Position numbers and translations under genes: made by a program. This document shows, one piece after another, positions 42,848-52,554 of a stretch of DNA of 64,000 bases. Below the pieces are notes generated by a model that saw nothing but the letters and a program-made list of their open reading frames with translations, did not search any database and had not been told where the DNA came from. Positions within the stretch are counted from its first letter, which is position 1; each line of letters begins with the position of its first letter. The DNA is from Lithodes maja (Eukaryota; Arthropoda; Malacostraca; Decapoda; Lithodidae), in NCBI GenBank assembly GCA_037953745.1, contig JBAKBP010007183.1:1-64000 (forward strand), read 5' to 3'.

Positions 42848-43800
42848 CACCATACGGTAGAGATGTGACCAATAAATTATTAAATCAATATACTCAGTCT
42901 ACGAAACGACAGTATCAATCACATTGGCAAGCCTTTACTTCTTGGATCATTAGAACAGAACAGACTGTGCCCTCAGTAGCATTAGTTTTCAATTATTTAA
43001 ATTATCTGTTTGAGCAGAAACGTTTATCTGTGGTAACGTTAAAAAATCACTTAACTGCGATTAGAGTGCCCTTTTTAGACCTTACAGGTCTCTCCATACC
43101 GGTAGCGGAGGAAACAGGTTTTATGAGGGCATGTTTTAAACTCCGCCCACCTCCCCGTCAGCTCATGCCTACTTGGTCTCTGGACAAGGCATTGTCTTTA
43201 CTTCACTCTCGTCTGTACCAAAATACTGCAGATTTTGCATTACTCTTAAAAAAGGCTGTATTCCTTTTGGCTTTGGCCACCGGGAACAGAGTGTCTGAGC
43301 TGGCGGCGATGAGCAACACACCTAATTGCCTTAGGTTTGGTAGACTTAATGAATGTATTCACATTGCACCTTCCCCGGGATTTGTAGCCAAGAATGAGCA
43401 CAGTGCACACGTGTTTTCTGGGTTCATGGTGCCGGCGTTAAAAAGGGGAAAGGTGCACCATAATCTATGTCCAGTGCAAGCTCTAACCAAATATTTGAGA
43501 GTGGCTCCTCTAAACCCCCAAGGTGCTTTATGGGTAGCGAGTACGGGTAAACGCTTACTGAAACAGAGATTAGCTTCTCTTCTGGTCGAAGTCATTAAAG
43601 AGAGTAATCCCGGCGTTGTGGGTAGGGCCCACGATTTACACAAATGGGCAGCCTCTTTATGTTTCCTGAAGAACTTTTCAGTAGAAGATATTTCGTCCAC
43701 ACAGTTGTGGGCGTCTAATCATACGTTTTTGACTAGATACTTGTCAGTTGCTCTAGACAAACCTTCCTTACCATATATAGCTTTAAGGCAGAGGGTCTAG
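42592..43800 (+). CDS. DIRS-B tyrosine recombinase, full-length frame
   Basis: A 402-codon open frame whose first 80 codons overlap the upstream ORF, normal for DIRS. The N-terminal SAM-like part (TQSTKRQYQSHWQAFTSW, VVTLKNHLTAIRVPFLD) is followed by RLPPPRQLMPTW-type sequence. The catalytic domain has the first Arg in FLLALATGNRVSELAAMS and the Tyr in FLTRYLSVAL. The second catalytic box reads HDLHKW; DIRS-C and D have HDIRKW and HDVRSF, so the HxxR arginine is His here, explainable by one CG to CA change. The enzyme would integrate circular DNA without an integrase, but this substitution should cripple it. Confidence 0.9.
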   Translation: MELHLSVSAARCVTNVPRSEQTTRLSRLSLASRAPVAGAVVVPAIKDVVPAPGVAPGRVFPLRHDWQPSDLADFCITDIQEAKWLAPYGRDVTNKLLNQYTQSTKRQYQSHWQAFTSWIIRTEQTVPSVALVFNYLNYLFEQKRLSVVTLKNHLTAIRVPFLDLTGLSIPVAEETGFMRACFKLRPPPRQLMPTWSLDKALSLLHSRLYQNTADFALLLKKAVFLLALATGNRVSELAAMSNTPNCLRFGRLNECIHIAPSPGFVAKNEHSAHVFSGFMVPALKRGKVHHNLCPVQALTKYLRVAPLNPQGALWVASTGKRLLKQRLASLLVEVIKESNPGVVGRAHDLHKWAASLCFLKNFSVEDISSTQLWASNHTFLTRYLSVALDKPSLPYIALRQRV

Positions 43801-44165
43801 GTGGCCCTTCAGTCACTTTTGTTTACTTTCAAGGAAAAAAGGGGGGGGGGGGGGGCAGTCAGTGTAACATAGGACACCCTAGACCCCGCCGGAGTGTAAG
43901 AGCTGTGATACAATTTATGGTTAATGTGATATGAAAATTTCTCTGTGAGAAATTGTGCTAGTACAATGTTAGTACAAAACAACGGGGTTGTTATAGTAGT
44001 TTTAGCTGTGAAAGCAATTTAGTATTAAACAGTGGAGATCTTTTGCAAATTATTTCCACGAATATTATGGGGTTTATTATGTGCACATGTAAACTTATAA
44101 CTTGTTATTTTTGTCACCACTCGTTGAGTGGGGTGCCTTTGTAACTACAAATCTGTTCACAGAAT
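43801..44165 (+). other. DIRS-B 3' non-coding region
   Basis: AT-rich, no reading frame. Contains a run of about 15 G at 43842. It leads into the terminal repeats. Only its last part is mirrored at 27835-28575. Confidence 0.6.
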
Positions 44166-44888
44166 CTCCAGAGTTACCCTTTTTTGTCAAGCAGGCTTCT
44201 TTGAAGCACGCACCTGCTTGAACCCCTTTTTTGTATATATATGGGCTGCGCCGTATTTAAATATATTTTCAAAGTAAGAATACTATGTGGTTGTTTGATT
44301 ATCTGCTTTTCTAGAGTTATGATATGATTACGAATGTCCCCCTCCAGTCTTAGAAATCAGGCATGTTCGTCAATGATGGAGGGGCCACTAATAAATTATA
44401 GGTTTGACTCCTGTAAGGAGATAAAGAAAACCTTATATTTAGTAGTGGCCCCGTAATCATTGACGACTGGGGCCCTCCCGACCATCCCCTTCCCATTCGT
44501 TGATGTATTAAGGATTTTGGTTTACTTGATATGTCAGTGAAGGAAGAATGACGCCTGAATCAGCGTCTGGTCAAAGATCCACACAAGTACATCCACGATA
44601 TGATGGAAAGCTTATTGGATAGTTATTCTTATTTTATTTTTATTTTTATTTTTTACGAAGTTTTTTCGTAGTGAGAACCCAATTCATAATGACTGAAGCC
44701 ATGAGTGAGGTCGCGTGCGCTCATGATGAAGGCTCCTCAGATTTTAAATGCTCTGCGCGGTAGATTCAAACTACGTCGGATTAGTGTTTGAAGAGGATGC
44801 CTTATGTAATAGGCATGTTCGTCAATGATTACGGGGCCACTATTAAATATTAGGTTTCTTTATCTCCTTACAGGAGTCAAACCTATAA
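44165..44888 (+). repeat. DIRS-B internal complementary region and right terminal repeat
   Basis: At 44376-44466 are GGGGCCACTAATAAA, then TTATAGGTTTGACTCCTG and TTTAGTAGTGGCCCCG, which is the complement of joined right and left element ends, the DIRS internal complementary region. The right end, 44830-44888, is the inverted partner (TTAGGTTTCTTTATCTCC ... GGAGTCAAACCTATAA). Near 44189-44221 CAAGCAGG and CCTGCTTG form a stem. The whole block is inverted at 27835-28575. Confidence 0.85.
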
Positions 44889-45503
44889 TTTGGTTTTCAT
44901 TGCCAATTAATCAAGCCGGAGGGGTTCCGCCTGCAATTTTTGAGTTTCTTTCTGCCCCTAAGTTGTCACTATGGGGACTTGCAGGAACCCTTTTCCACCC
45001 CTCCTCCGGCACATCTGGATAGAGACTTTAAATTGAGAAATAAAGCTTACAGACTCTTTTCCCGATTTTTGCTAAGTCGCCAAATAGCCCAGTCCCTCAC
45101 GAGAACTATAGCCGCTATTTCTGATCATGATGTTAAGAAGGCCACGGACTTATCCCGGCGGCTTCTGTTACAAAATTCTATCCAATCTTTGGGCGACATA
45201 CGGATAGCCTTGTTGGAGGCTGTACGTGCACGTCAAGAGTAAGACCTGAGAGTATATATGGTGAAGAAGTTACCGGACGACATTGGCCGCCAGGTAACTC
45301 TTTCACCTATGTTAACTTCATCCCTGAGACTTGGAAAGCGGTGTACAATATGGTAGACAGCATCAAGCCGAGTACTTCCCAGGCTAGGAAGGAGCCTTTC
45401 AAGTTTCCGAAACTGTACTCCAAGCCTAAGAGCAGTGGTAAATCCCAGCCTAGTGGGTCTAAGCCCTTTCAGGGCCCTATGTCTCCCCCGGCACAGGGAA
45501 GTA
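44889..45503 (+). pseudogene. DIRS-C gag-like region
   Basis: A frame ending at 45242 carries NKAYRLFSRFLLSRQIAQSL, AAISDHDVKKATDLS and SIQSLGDIRIALLEAVRARQE, a helical segment. The following frame (to 45503) is basic and Ser/Pro-rich (KEPFKFPKLYSKPKSSGKSQ). The basic segment corresponds to the C-terminus of the DIRS-D gag (GRRKGKLPARASVPPR) by place and composition. At least one frameshift lies between. The tail continues after the Tigger-1 insertion to about 48190. DIRS gag-like proteins presumably bind the RNA. Confidence 0.6.
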
Positions 45504-45800
45504 CAGTCAGGCCTTCCAATACGCGAGTATATGGGCGACACGCGCCCTCGCGGAATTGATATTCGCGTATTGGAAATATAGCTTTAAATGGGAATAAATT
45601 AATAGGGGCGGCACGGCCTAAATTAGGCCTATTTAACACCGTTAATTGCCACAAAAGGTACATTTATGTATACATAAAGATCCAAATCATAAGAAAATAT
45701 AACAATAATAATAAACTCACCTTAAAATTAACAGTATGAAGGCTAGATATGAATGGTGGGGGCTCCGAAGCAGACCCCCTCCGAGGCAGGGCGAGTTCAG

Positions 45801-47790
45801 CTAAAGTGCCCCGGCCCCGGCCCCGGCACCATCATCGTCCGAAGTACTGTCCCTGTCACCAATCACTCTGTTGAGGGCCAGGTGCCTTTGCTCCACCTGA
45901 ACCTCCCTCATAAAGCCACCAAAATCCTCTGGCACGTCATCTTGAGCACCCGAGGTCGAAGGTTGTGGATCGTCAGGATCGTCTTGTGGTTCTTGGCAGC
46001 AGGCAAGGAATTTTGTCATCAGTGTTTGCCTTCTCTTGTTGATTTCTTCATGGTGTTTGTCAATATAGAAGCGGAATACACCATCAACGTTCATCAGGAC
46101 TTCTTGTTTTCTCACAGGGCACTCTTCCATTGACCGAAAGCTTTCCTTGAGTAGGTCAACCGCAGCCAAGATTTGGCTCAGTTTACCTACAGGCAGCTCC
46201 ATGTGTACAGGTGCAGGGGCTGGTTCTTCGTCGTTCAGTTGTCGTGCTTGATGTGCTTGATCTTCGGCATCAATCTGCTCAACTGTGTCACCCAGTGTCA
46301 GTTGTTCACCTGCGTTGCTCACCTCCCGAATCTCCTCGGCTGACACTGCACCGAATCCAGCCACTGCGCGGGTTGCTTGAACTGTTGCTGCCTCGGCTTC
46401 AGTGACTGACTGGACTTGGTTGCCCTTGGGAACACATAAGTATGGAGTAAGTTCACGCCAGGCGTGATTAATTGTGGCATAATTCATATCATCCCAGGCG
46501 AGCAGAAGGAAGTCGATTGCGTTTTTTATGGTGAAAACACGCCAGAAGTGTGTCACGGTCATCTCTGCCTGGGGTGCATCTGCCTGGGGTGCATCTGCCT
46601 GGGGTGCCGGGGGTGCCGGGGGTGCCTGGGGTGCATCTGCCTGGGGTGCATCTGCCTGGGGTGCCGCTGCCCGAGGTTCATCTGCCTGTAGCTCCTCATT
46701 ATCAGATGGAAACTCCTGCTGCATAGCCAAAATCTCTTCATTGCTCTCGGTTTTCTGGCGTAGATAATTGTAGAGTCGTGTCTGGTAGAATAACTTCACA
46801 TTCGATATGACTTCTTGGTCCAGTGGCTGTATGAGAGAGGTTGTTTTCGGTGGCATGAAAACAATCTGTACGTCGGGATGTAGAGTCCCTAAATATTGTG
46901 GGTGGCAAGGGGCGTTGTCCATCAACAATAGGGCCTTGAATGGTAGGCCTAGTTGTTGGCATTTGAGGGCGGGTGTCAGGAACAAATTGCTTGACAAGCC
47001 AGTCAGACATAATGGCACTGGTCATCCACCCATTAGCAGACTTGTACCAATAAGTTCCAGTGTCATTCTTGTAACATCTAGGGTGGGCAGCTGTGTGCAC
47101 CACTACAGGGCGCATCTTGTGGCTGCCGGAAAGGTTCACAGTAAACATGACAGTGAACCTTGACTTATCTATCTTGCGGCCCCTTGCCTGTTTCACAGGT
47201 TTTGCAAGATAGGTAGACTTTGGCATGCACTTGTACTGCAGGCCACTTTCGTCCACATTGTAGATTTGGTCTTTCTTGTAGCCACCATCCTCGATTATGG
47301 TCTTCAGCACCCCAGGAAACTCGTTGGCTGCCGCGACGTCTGCAGATCCTCGTTCCCCTGACACCTTGATGTTCCTCAAGTCCTTGCGTTTCATAAAGCC
47401 AGACATCCAACCGTTGGATGCCTTGAAATGAAAATTCTGTCCAGATTTTGTCCTAGCACATGCGGTGGCGTAGAACAGTTTAGCCTGTTGCTTGATGAAG
47501 GCCTTATCCACCGGGACTTGCTCTCGGTATTTACGGGCTAAGAATGTTGCCAGGTATCGCTCCATCACCACCATAGCTGGGTTATTGGTCCTGCAACGCT
47601 TGTCCATCATGGCGGCACCATAGGACTTCACGATGGTGTTGATCTTTTCCCTGTTAGCCCATATCGTCCTCACTGTTGACTCTGCTAGCCCCATTGCTCG
47701 ACCGATGGCTGAGTTTCCTTCTCCCTTTTGTTTCCTTTGGATGACCTCCAGCTTCATTTTGTGTGTGATAAGTTTATTCTTGCGAGGCAT
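45801..47790 (-). pseudogene. Tigger/pogo transposase, one frameshift
   Basis: I take the ATG at 47790 (MPRKNKLITHKMKLEV). The N-terminal helix-turn-helix (KGEGNSAIGRAMGLAESTVRTIW) is followed by a CENP-B-type DNA-binding domain (KAFIKQQAKLFYATAC, FKASNGWMSGFMKRK). DDE domain: first Asp in IYNVDESGL, then FTVMFTVNLSGSHKMRPVVV. Near 46984 one extra base shifts the frame after SDWLVKQF; homology resumes with LLMDNAPCHP (second Asp) and TTSLIQPLDQEV (third Asp). The C-terminal part contains a low-complexity repeat of ADAPQ units, then TVTHFWRVFTIKNAIDFLLLAWDDM and an acidic end. It moves the element by binding the ends and cutting at TA. Confidence 0.9.
46560..46680 (-). repeat. Coding minisatellite in the Tigger transposase
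   Basis: About seven units of a 15-base sequence (plus strand TGCATCTGCCTGGGG, with GGGGGTGCC variants) encode QADAP and QAPPAP repeats on the minus strand. Unit length is a multiple of three, so the number of copies can vary without breaking the frame. Confidence 0.85.
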
Positions 47791-48058
47791 GATGGCGGTG
47801 GGCACACTGTGTAGACTGGCGTATCCCACAATGCCCTGGTCCATCTGCCTACGTCACTGCCCTGCGCAGTTGGATGCGCGGAATGGCGGGGCGGGCTAGC
47901 GTACTAGGCGGACTCCCCGGAATTGCCCTTATATCGGCTCCGGAAACGCATTTTAGAAGTTCACTTCGCGTTTTCAAAATTTTGGGTATGATTCGACCCC
48001 CTCCTCGCGTATAAGGTGATTCGCGTATTGGAAGCTCACGTATTGGCAGGCCTGACTG

Positions 48059-48246
48059 TACTGTACTCAGCTCAAGCCTAAACAGGGAAAACAGTCAGGG
48101 AAGTGGTATAAGAATAAGTCACAACACAGATCAGGTCAGGGATCGACGTCTACCAAAACCAGTCAGCCGTCTAACCCTACCCCATCACCATAAAAAAACT
48201 AGTCACAGTTGAAACTCTCTCACTCCCGGGGCCTATCGAGGGCGAG
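48059..48246 (+). other. DIRS-C gag end and gap before RT
   Basis: Continues the Lys/Ser/Gln-rich gag tail after the Tigger-1 insertion (QGKQSGKWYKNKSQHRSGQ-like codons at 48085-48145). Then there is a stop-containing stretch and the start of the RT frame. No separate gene. Confidence 0.5.
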
Positions 48247-49345
48247 TTGGATCCGAGGGTAGTTCCACCGGACAAACCCAGTCAAGTAACTGGGTCATTT
48301 CGGCCGTGTCACTGGGCCTGGCCCCGGCGAACTTGGGCAAGGACAGTGGTACGCAAGGGCATCACCTGGCGGTGGCTCCGGCGACCTTGTTTACGTCAAA
48401 CTCTAGAAGTCAATCATGTTTCTTTAGACGTGGAGTCACTAGTCCAGGAAATGATCACCAAGCATATCATTGTCCCGGTCAATCCAACTTGCTCTGTTTT
48501 CACGTCCAGACTTTTTCTCGTACCAAAGAGGGACAGCATTCAGATGAGACCAGTCGTAGACCTGTCTTGTTTGAATCGACACATTCACAACACATCGTTC
48601 AGGATGCTCACTGTGAATCACATCAGGCTAACACTTCCGCCGCAAGGTTGGATGTGCTCGTTAGACCTGACAGACGCCTATTGGCATGTCCCGGTAAACA
48701 AAAGGTTCCATAAATTCCTCGCATTGAGGATAAGGCAAGAGACTTATGACTTTCAAAGAATGCCATTCGGGTTGAACCTTGCACCGAGAATATTTACAAA
48801 ATTAGTCCGGCAGGCCCTCATGCCGATGTTAAATCAGGAAATCAAGGTGTTGTGGTACCTAGACGACTGGCTGGTAGTGGCTGAGTCAGAGAGTCTATGC
48901 AACATCCATGTCAATCACATTATAAACCATGTACAATCCCTAGGGTTCAAGGTCAACTTGGCAAAGTCGCATCTTGTTCCCACACGGGTAATTCAGTGGA
49001 TAGGGCTGGTCTGGGACACAGCCAATCTTACTCTCAGTCAGAGTGTGGACAACCGCAACAGATTTTGAAAGAAATTGTTTTTGTTTCTCCACAGTCTGAA
49101 CACCACGAGAAGGATATGGGAATCCCTGGTCGGCTCTCTCAATTGGATTTAACTAACTGTAAAGTTGGGCCGATTGAAAGTAAAGAGATTAATCGTGGAA
49201 GGCAAACCATTATTTTCCCGCTATTGCAGGCAGGAAAGTTGTCGAAAATTCCTCCATTAATTCACGAATTACTGTCGGTCTGGGTGAGGAGAGAAACGTT
49301 GCACTCAATAATGACGTGGGCTTCTCCCCCACCTACGGCATGGGT
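48247..49345 (+). pseudogene. DIRS-C reverse transcriptase
   Basis: Open to 49068: ITKHIIVPVNP, SRLFLVPKRDSIQMRPVVDL, FRMLTVNHIRLTLPP, motif A SLDLTDAYWHVPV, MPFGLNLAPRIFTKLV, the catalytic WYLDDWLVVAES (about 48851-48886), VPTRVIQWIGLVWD. TGA at 49066-49068 interrupts SVDNRNRF where DIRS-B has CGC; the same frame then goes on (LFLHSL, RRIWESLVGSLNW) with more stops. The frame is cut at 49345 by the (AAC)n retroposon, just before the RNase H Asp block. RT active-site residues are intact. Confidence 0.88.
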
Positions 49346-49871
49346 TGTTGTTGTTGTTGTTGTTGTTCCCCAAGCTGCCTGGCCGAACAGCCCCAAGGCC
49401 CCGAGCACGGCCAAGGCCACAACCGAGTGCCCCCACAGAACCCTCCCTGCCGACCACAATAAAGCCTGGGTGACCGAAGCCACTCCATGGCGGGGAGCTG
49501 AGGAGGGTGCGAAAATGCCCGGGAAACCAAAGCCCCACCCAGGGCCCTGTGACCCTCAGCAATTATGAAGAGAAAGTTGAGGGGCAAGGGAAAAATGTGA
49601 TGCTTTGGCTTCCAATCTTGGTAGATTGAGAGGTCAATCCACGTAAGAGACGCCGTCACTCGAGATCTAGAAAATATATAAGTAAAAGAAACTGTCAGAG
49701 TAAGCTATGGGTATGGCAGAGATCGCTCAGTTCTCACTCTGATAGACCAGCCCATCACCACATGACTAGAACCCAATCCTCTCAGCATCAGCTAGGAAAG
49801 GCCCTAGAAAGCCGCCTTTGGCGGGGGGATAGCTCCCCTATTTCAACCCCTTTCGGGGTTGGGCACCCGCC
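49346..49871 (-). mobile_element. Retroposon with (AAC)n tail, 526 bp, target-site duplication
   Basis: Flanked by CTACGGCATGGGT (49333-49345) and CTACGGTATGGGT (49872-49884), a 13-bp duplication with one later change. On the minus strand it ends in (AAC)7, seen as GTT repeats at 49346. No protein domain is recognisable, so it is a SINE or the 3' end of an unrecognised LINE. Its minus-strand 5' end has three strong adjacent hairpins: AACCCC-GAAA-GGGGTT, CCGCC-AAA-GGCGG and CTAGG/CCTAG. Inserted in DIRS-C RNase H. Confidence 0.85.
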
Positions 49872-50692
49872 CTACGGTATGGGTAGACACAGATGCTTCA
49901 GGGACAATAGGCTGGGGTTATTAGTCGAGCCTAGGCCATCAGGGTCAGGGTCTTTGGTCCCAAACCGAGAATTTTCATATCAACGAGTAAGAGCTCTTAG
50001 TCCCTTAATTTTCCTTCAAACCCACGGCTCCTCCTTGCGGGGGAAATCAATAGCGTTTCGAATGGACAATTTGAATGCATTGTCCTGCATTCAAAAGCAA
50101 GGGTCAACGAGGTCTCGGAAGTTGCTAGAGTTGTCAGAAGAGATTTTTGTTCTGGCCAAAGAGCTGAACATTCATCTCCATGTATCACACCTCCCAGGCG
50201 TAGCGAACGTCTGGGCAGACGCTCTGTCCCGGCGACAGAGCACCAAAGTAGAATGGGCAATCAAGCAAAACATCTTCAACCAGATGATTGCAGAGCCATA
50301 CCGTCCACAAGTGGATCTTTTCGCGTCCAAGGAAAACCACAGGCTTCCTTTCTACCTAACCCGCCGGGAAATGACTTTGGCGGGGGGTCCAGACGCATTG
50401 TTGGAGGACGGGAACAGTTGGAATTCCATCTATCTATTTCCACCTCCAGATGCTTCACTCATGTGCCAGGTAGTTCACAAACTACGGGGTTACCGGGGCT
50501 TAGTCTCGATGATCGTGCCTCTATGGCCGGCTCAGGTGAGGTACCCCCGGTTGAAAATGTGGTGCGAGAACCCGGTGTCACTCCCGATCTCGTACTTTCA
50601 CTTGGAGACAATTGGCAACCTAAAGACCTCGCTGACTTTTGCCTTTTGGACATTCAGAATGCCAAATGGTTAACTCCGTATGGAGAGAGCGT
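49872..50692 (+). pseudogene. DIRS-C RNase H and methyltransferase-like region
   Basis: Starts at the duplicated codons for YGMGRHRC (DIRS-B has VWVDTDASG in another frame, so the frame is shifted just here). Open from 49980: FLQTHGSSLRGKSIAFRMDN, LNALSCIQKQG, LHVSHLPGVANVWADALSRR, VDLFASKENHRLPFYLTRR, GGPDALLEDGNSWNSIYLFP, PLWPAQVRYPRLKMWC, ending at a TAA about 50673. Same order as DIRS-B and D. It overlaps the recombinase frame from about 50590. Confidence 0.85.
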
Positions 50693-50821
50693 CACTAATA
50701 AATATCTAAATCAGTATACTATATCTACCAGGCGACAATATCAATCTCATTGAAAGTCTTTCACAACCTGGATAGTAGAAACGGCGTAAACTGACGCTTC
50801 AGTAGCTTTGGTTTTCAAGTA

Positions 50822-51590
50822 CAGTCAGGACCCCCAATTCGCGAGAATAGGGGTGACAGGAGGCATCGCGTATTGTGAATTCGTGTATTGTGGAACTAAC
50901 TTTAAATGGGAATAATTAGATTGGGTGACATCTCTCAATTATGGCCTATTTTCGAAATTTTTGGCCCTATTTTCGACATTTTTGGCTCTACAGTAGTCTA
51001 TATCTTATATATAAGAAGAACAATGAATACAAATATGAAACCTTACCTTAAAATTAGTAGTAGATAGGCTAGGACTAGGACTAGGACCGTAGGACTTCAC
51101 GATTTTCTCCAACTTCTCCCTCCCAGACCAAATCGTACGAACAGTTTACTCTGACAAGCCTATTGCACAGTTTCCTTCTCCTTTTTTCTTGCGATCCAAC
51201 ACTTCCACCTTCATTTTGTGTGTTATCTTCTTATATTGGCGTGGCATGGCGAAAAAAGTGGCAGGCACTACAAACGTTTTGGTCACTCCGCACGGCTATG
51301 AGCGCTTGAGCGGGACTGTGGGAGGGAGGGAGGGAGGGTAAGCGGGAGAGGAAGGCAGGCGTATGCCCGTCTTCTTCTTTTTTCAGAGCTACTCCTGGGC
51401 CTCGCGAAACGTAGACGTGCTCGCGTATCAAGCGGGAATAGCGGATTTGACCCCTTCTTAGCTCTCGATTCGTGTATTGTGGTACCACCTCGCGTAATTA
51501 ATGTTTAATTAATTAATGTTATTTTCGAGGGGTAACTCGTGTATTAGGGTTTTCGCGCATTGTGGAATCGTGTATTGGGGGTCCTGACTG
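50822..51590. mobile_element. Tigger-2: internally deleted Tigger element, 769 bp
   Basis: Ends CAGTCAGGACCCCCAATTCG at the left and CAGTCAGGACCCCCAATACA on the other strand at the right; TA at 50820-50821 and 51591-51592. Subterminal repeats of the type GCGTATTGTGAATTCG. It retains only the first part of the transposase. Its length and retained end fit a deletion derivative of a Tigger related to, but not identical with, Tigger-1. Confidence 0.92.
51085..51246 (-). pseudogene. Tigger transposase N-terminal remnant
   Basis: From ATG 51246 the minus strand reads MPRQYKKITHKMKVEVLDRK and KKGEGNCAIG, closely similar to the start of the Tigger-1 transposase, with a stop where Tigger-1 has a helix-turn-helix residue, then TVRTIWSGREKLEKIVKS. 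The catalytic domain is absent. Confidence 0.85.
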
Positions 51591-52554
51591 TAATTGGACT
51601 ATTTCTTTGAACAAAAATGCCTTTCTGTAGTTATTCTATCTATCTATCTATATGCTCAGGCCCAATCCCCACTTTTCCTTTTTTTTATTTTATTTTCCTC
51701 TATTTTATTATTTATTTATTTATTTTATTTTATTTTTCTTAGGGGTGGCCGACTCAAGACAGCAAGAACAGGAAAACAAAAAAAACACAAGACAAAACAG
51801 CGAACAAACACAGACAAAACACAAAATTCACACACATCTAGGTCACCCAGGAGAATACCCAGAGACCAGGGTCACCAAGGTCGCTCCAGCACTCCTCCGG
51901 CCCCCGACCACCCGGAGAGGCTCCGATCTCGGAAGGCAGACATGTAGCAGAGCCAAAGCCACAAGCCCGCCCACCACACTTCCAGGCGCACCCTTCATAT
52001 TAATAGTCTCCCCGGGCCAGGCGCCTGATGGACTATTATCTAGTCCAACTTGCGTCCGACCCCTTCCCTCAAATGACCACGTGTTCTCTCAACTATTCAC
52101 AAGCATTCTCCATTAATTTCTGTTTATTACCACTTCCTTTGCCTGATCTATTGTCATTCCTCTATCATCCAAAGCTAGTCTTACAAAGTCTCTCCATCTC
52201 AATGGGGGTCTTCCTGACCTTCTATCTCCCCTTGTATCTGACTCATATATTCTCTTTGTAAGCCTTTCATCTCCCATTCGTTCAACATGACCATACCAGC
52301 TCAGCACCCTTCTGTCCACTCTGGCTGCCAAATGTTCCTGCTGCCCCACTCTCCTATGTATCTCTTCATTCCTCAATCCGTCTCTACAAGTAACTCCACA
52401 CATACTCTTCAAGCAGCTCATCTCCATCACATCCAGCTTTCTTCTCTCCTTTTTCTTCAGAGCCCATGTCTCAGCCCCATACATCACTGTTGGCACAACA
52501 ATTCCTTGATACATTGCACTTTTTACATTCATTCCGAGATTTCTCGTCTTCCAC

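Larger units (their letters stand above)
35600..44888 (+). mobile_element. DIRS-B: DIRS-type YR retrotransposon, 5' part missing
   Basis: Plus-strand segments 35600-36692 (RT from after motif A through RNase H) and 42514-44888 (methyltransferase-like region, recombinase, 3' end) are separated by CR1 copy 3. Gag and the first part of RT are absent; the I-group LINE abuts at about 35600. The right end is ...GGAGTCAAACCTATAA at 44888. The 740-bp right end is mirrored at 27835-28575. Confidence 0.85.
45504..48058. mobile_element. Tigger-1: pogo/Tigger DNA transposon, 2,555 bp
   Basis: Ends CAGTCAGGCCTTCCAATACG at the left and CAGTCAGGCCTGCCAATACG on the opposite strand at the right, with further GCGTATTGGAAG-type subterminal repeats. 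Flanked by TA (45502-45503 and 48059-48060); removing it leaves GGGAAGTACTGTACTC in DIRS-C. It carries a two-piece transposase on the minus strand. Related to Tigger-2 at 50822-51590 by end sequence and transposase start. Confidence 0.94.

Noticed and set aside
44189..44221. Hairpin CAAGCAGG/CCTGCTTG with T run as a terminator
   Set aside because: Intrinsic terminators are bacterial; here it is part of the DIRS terminal region and has an inverted copy at 28506-28540.
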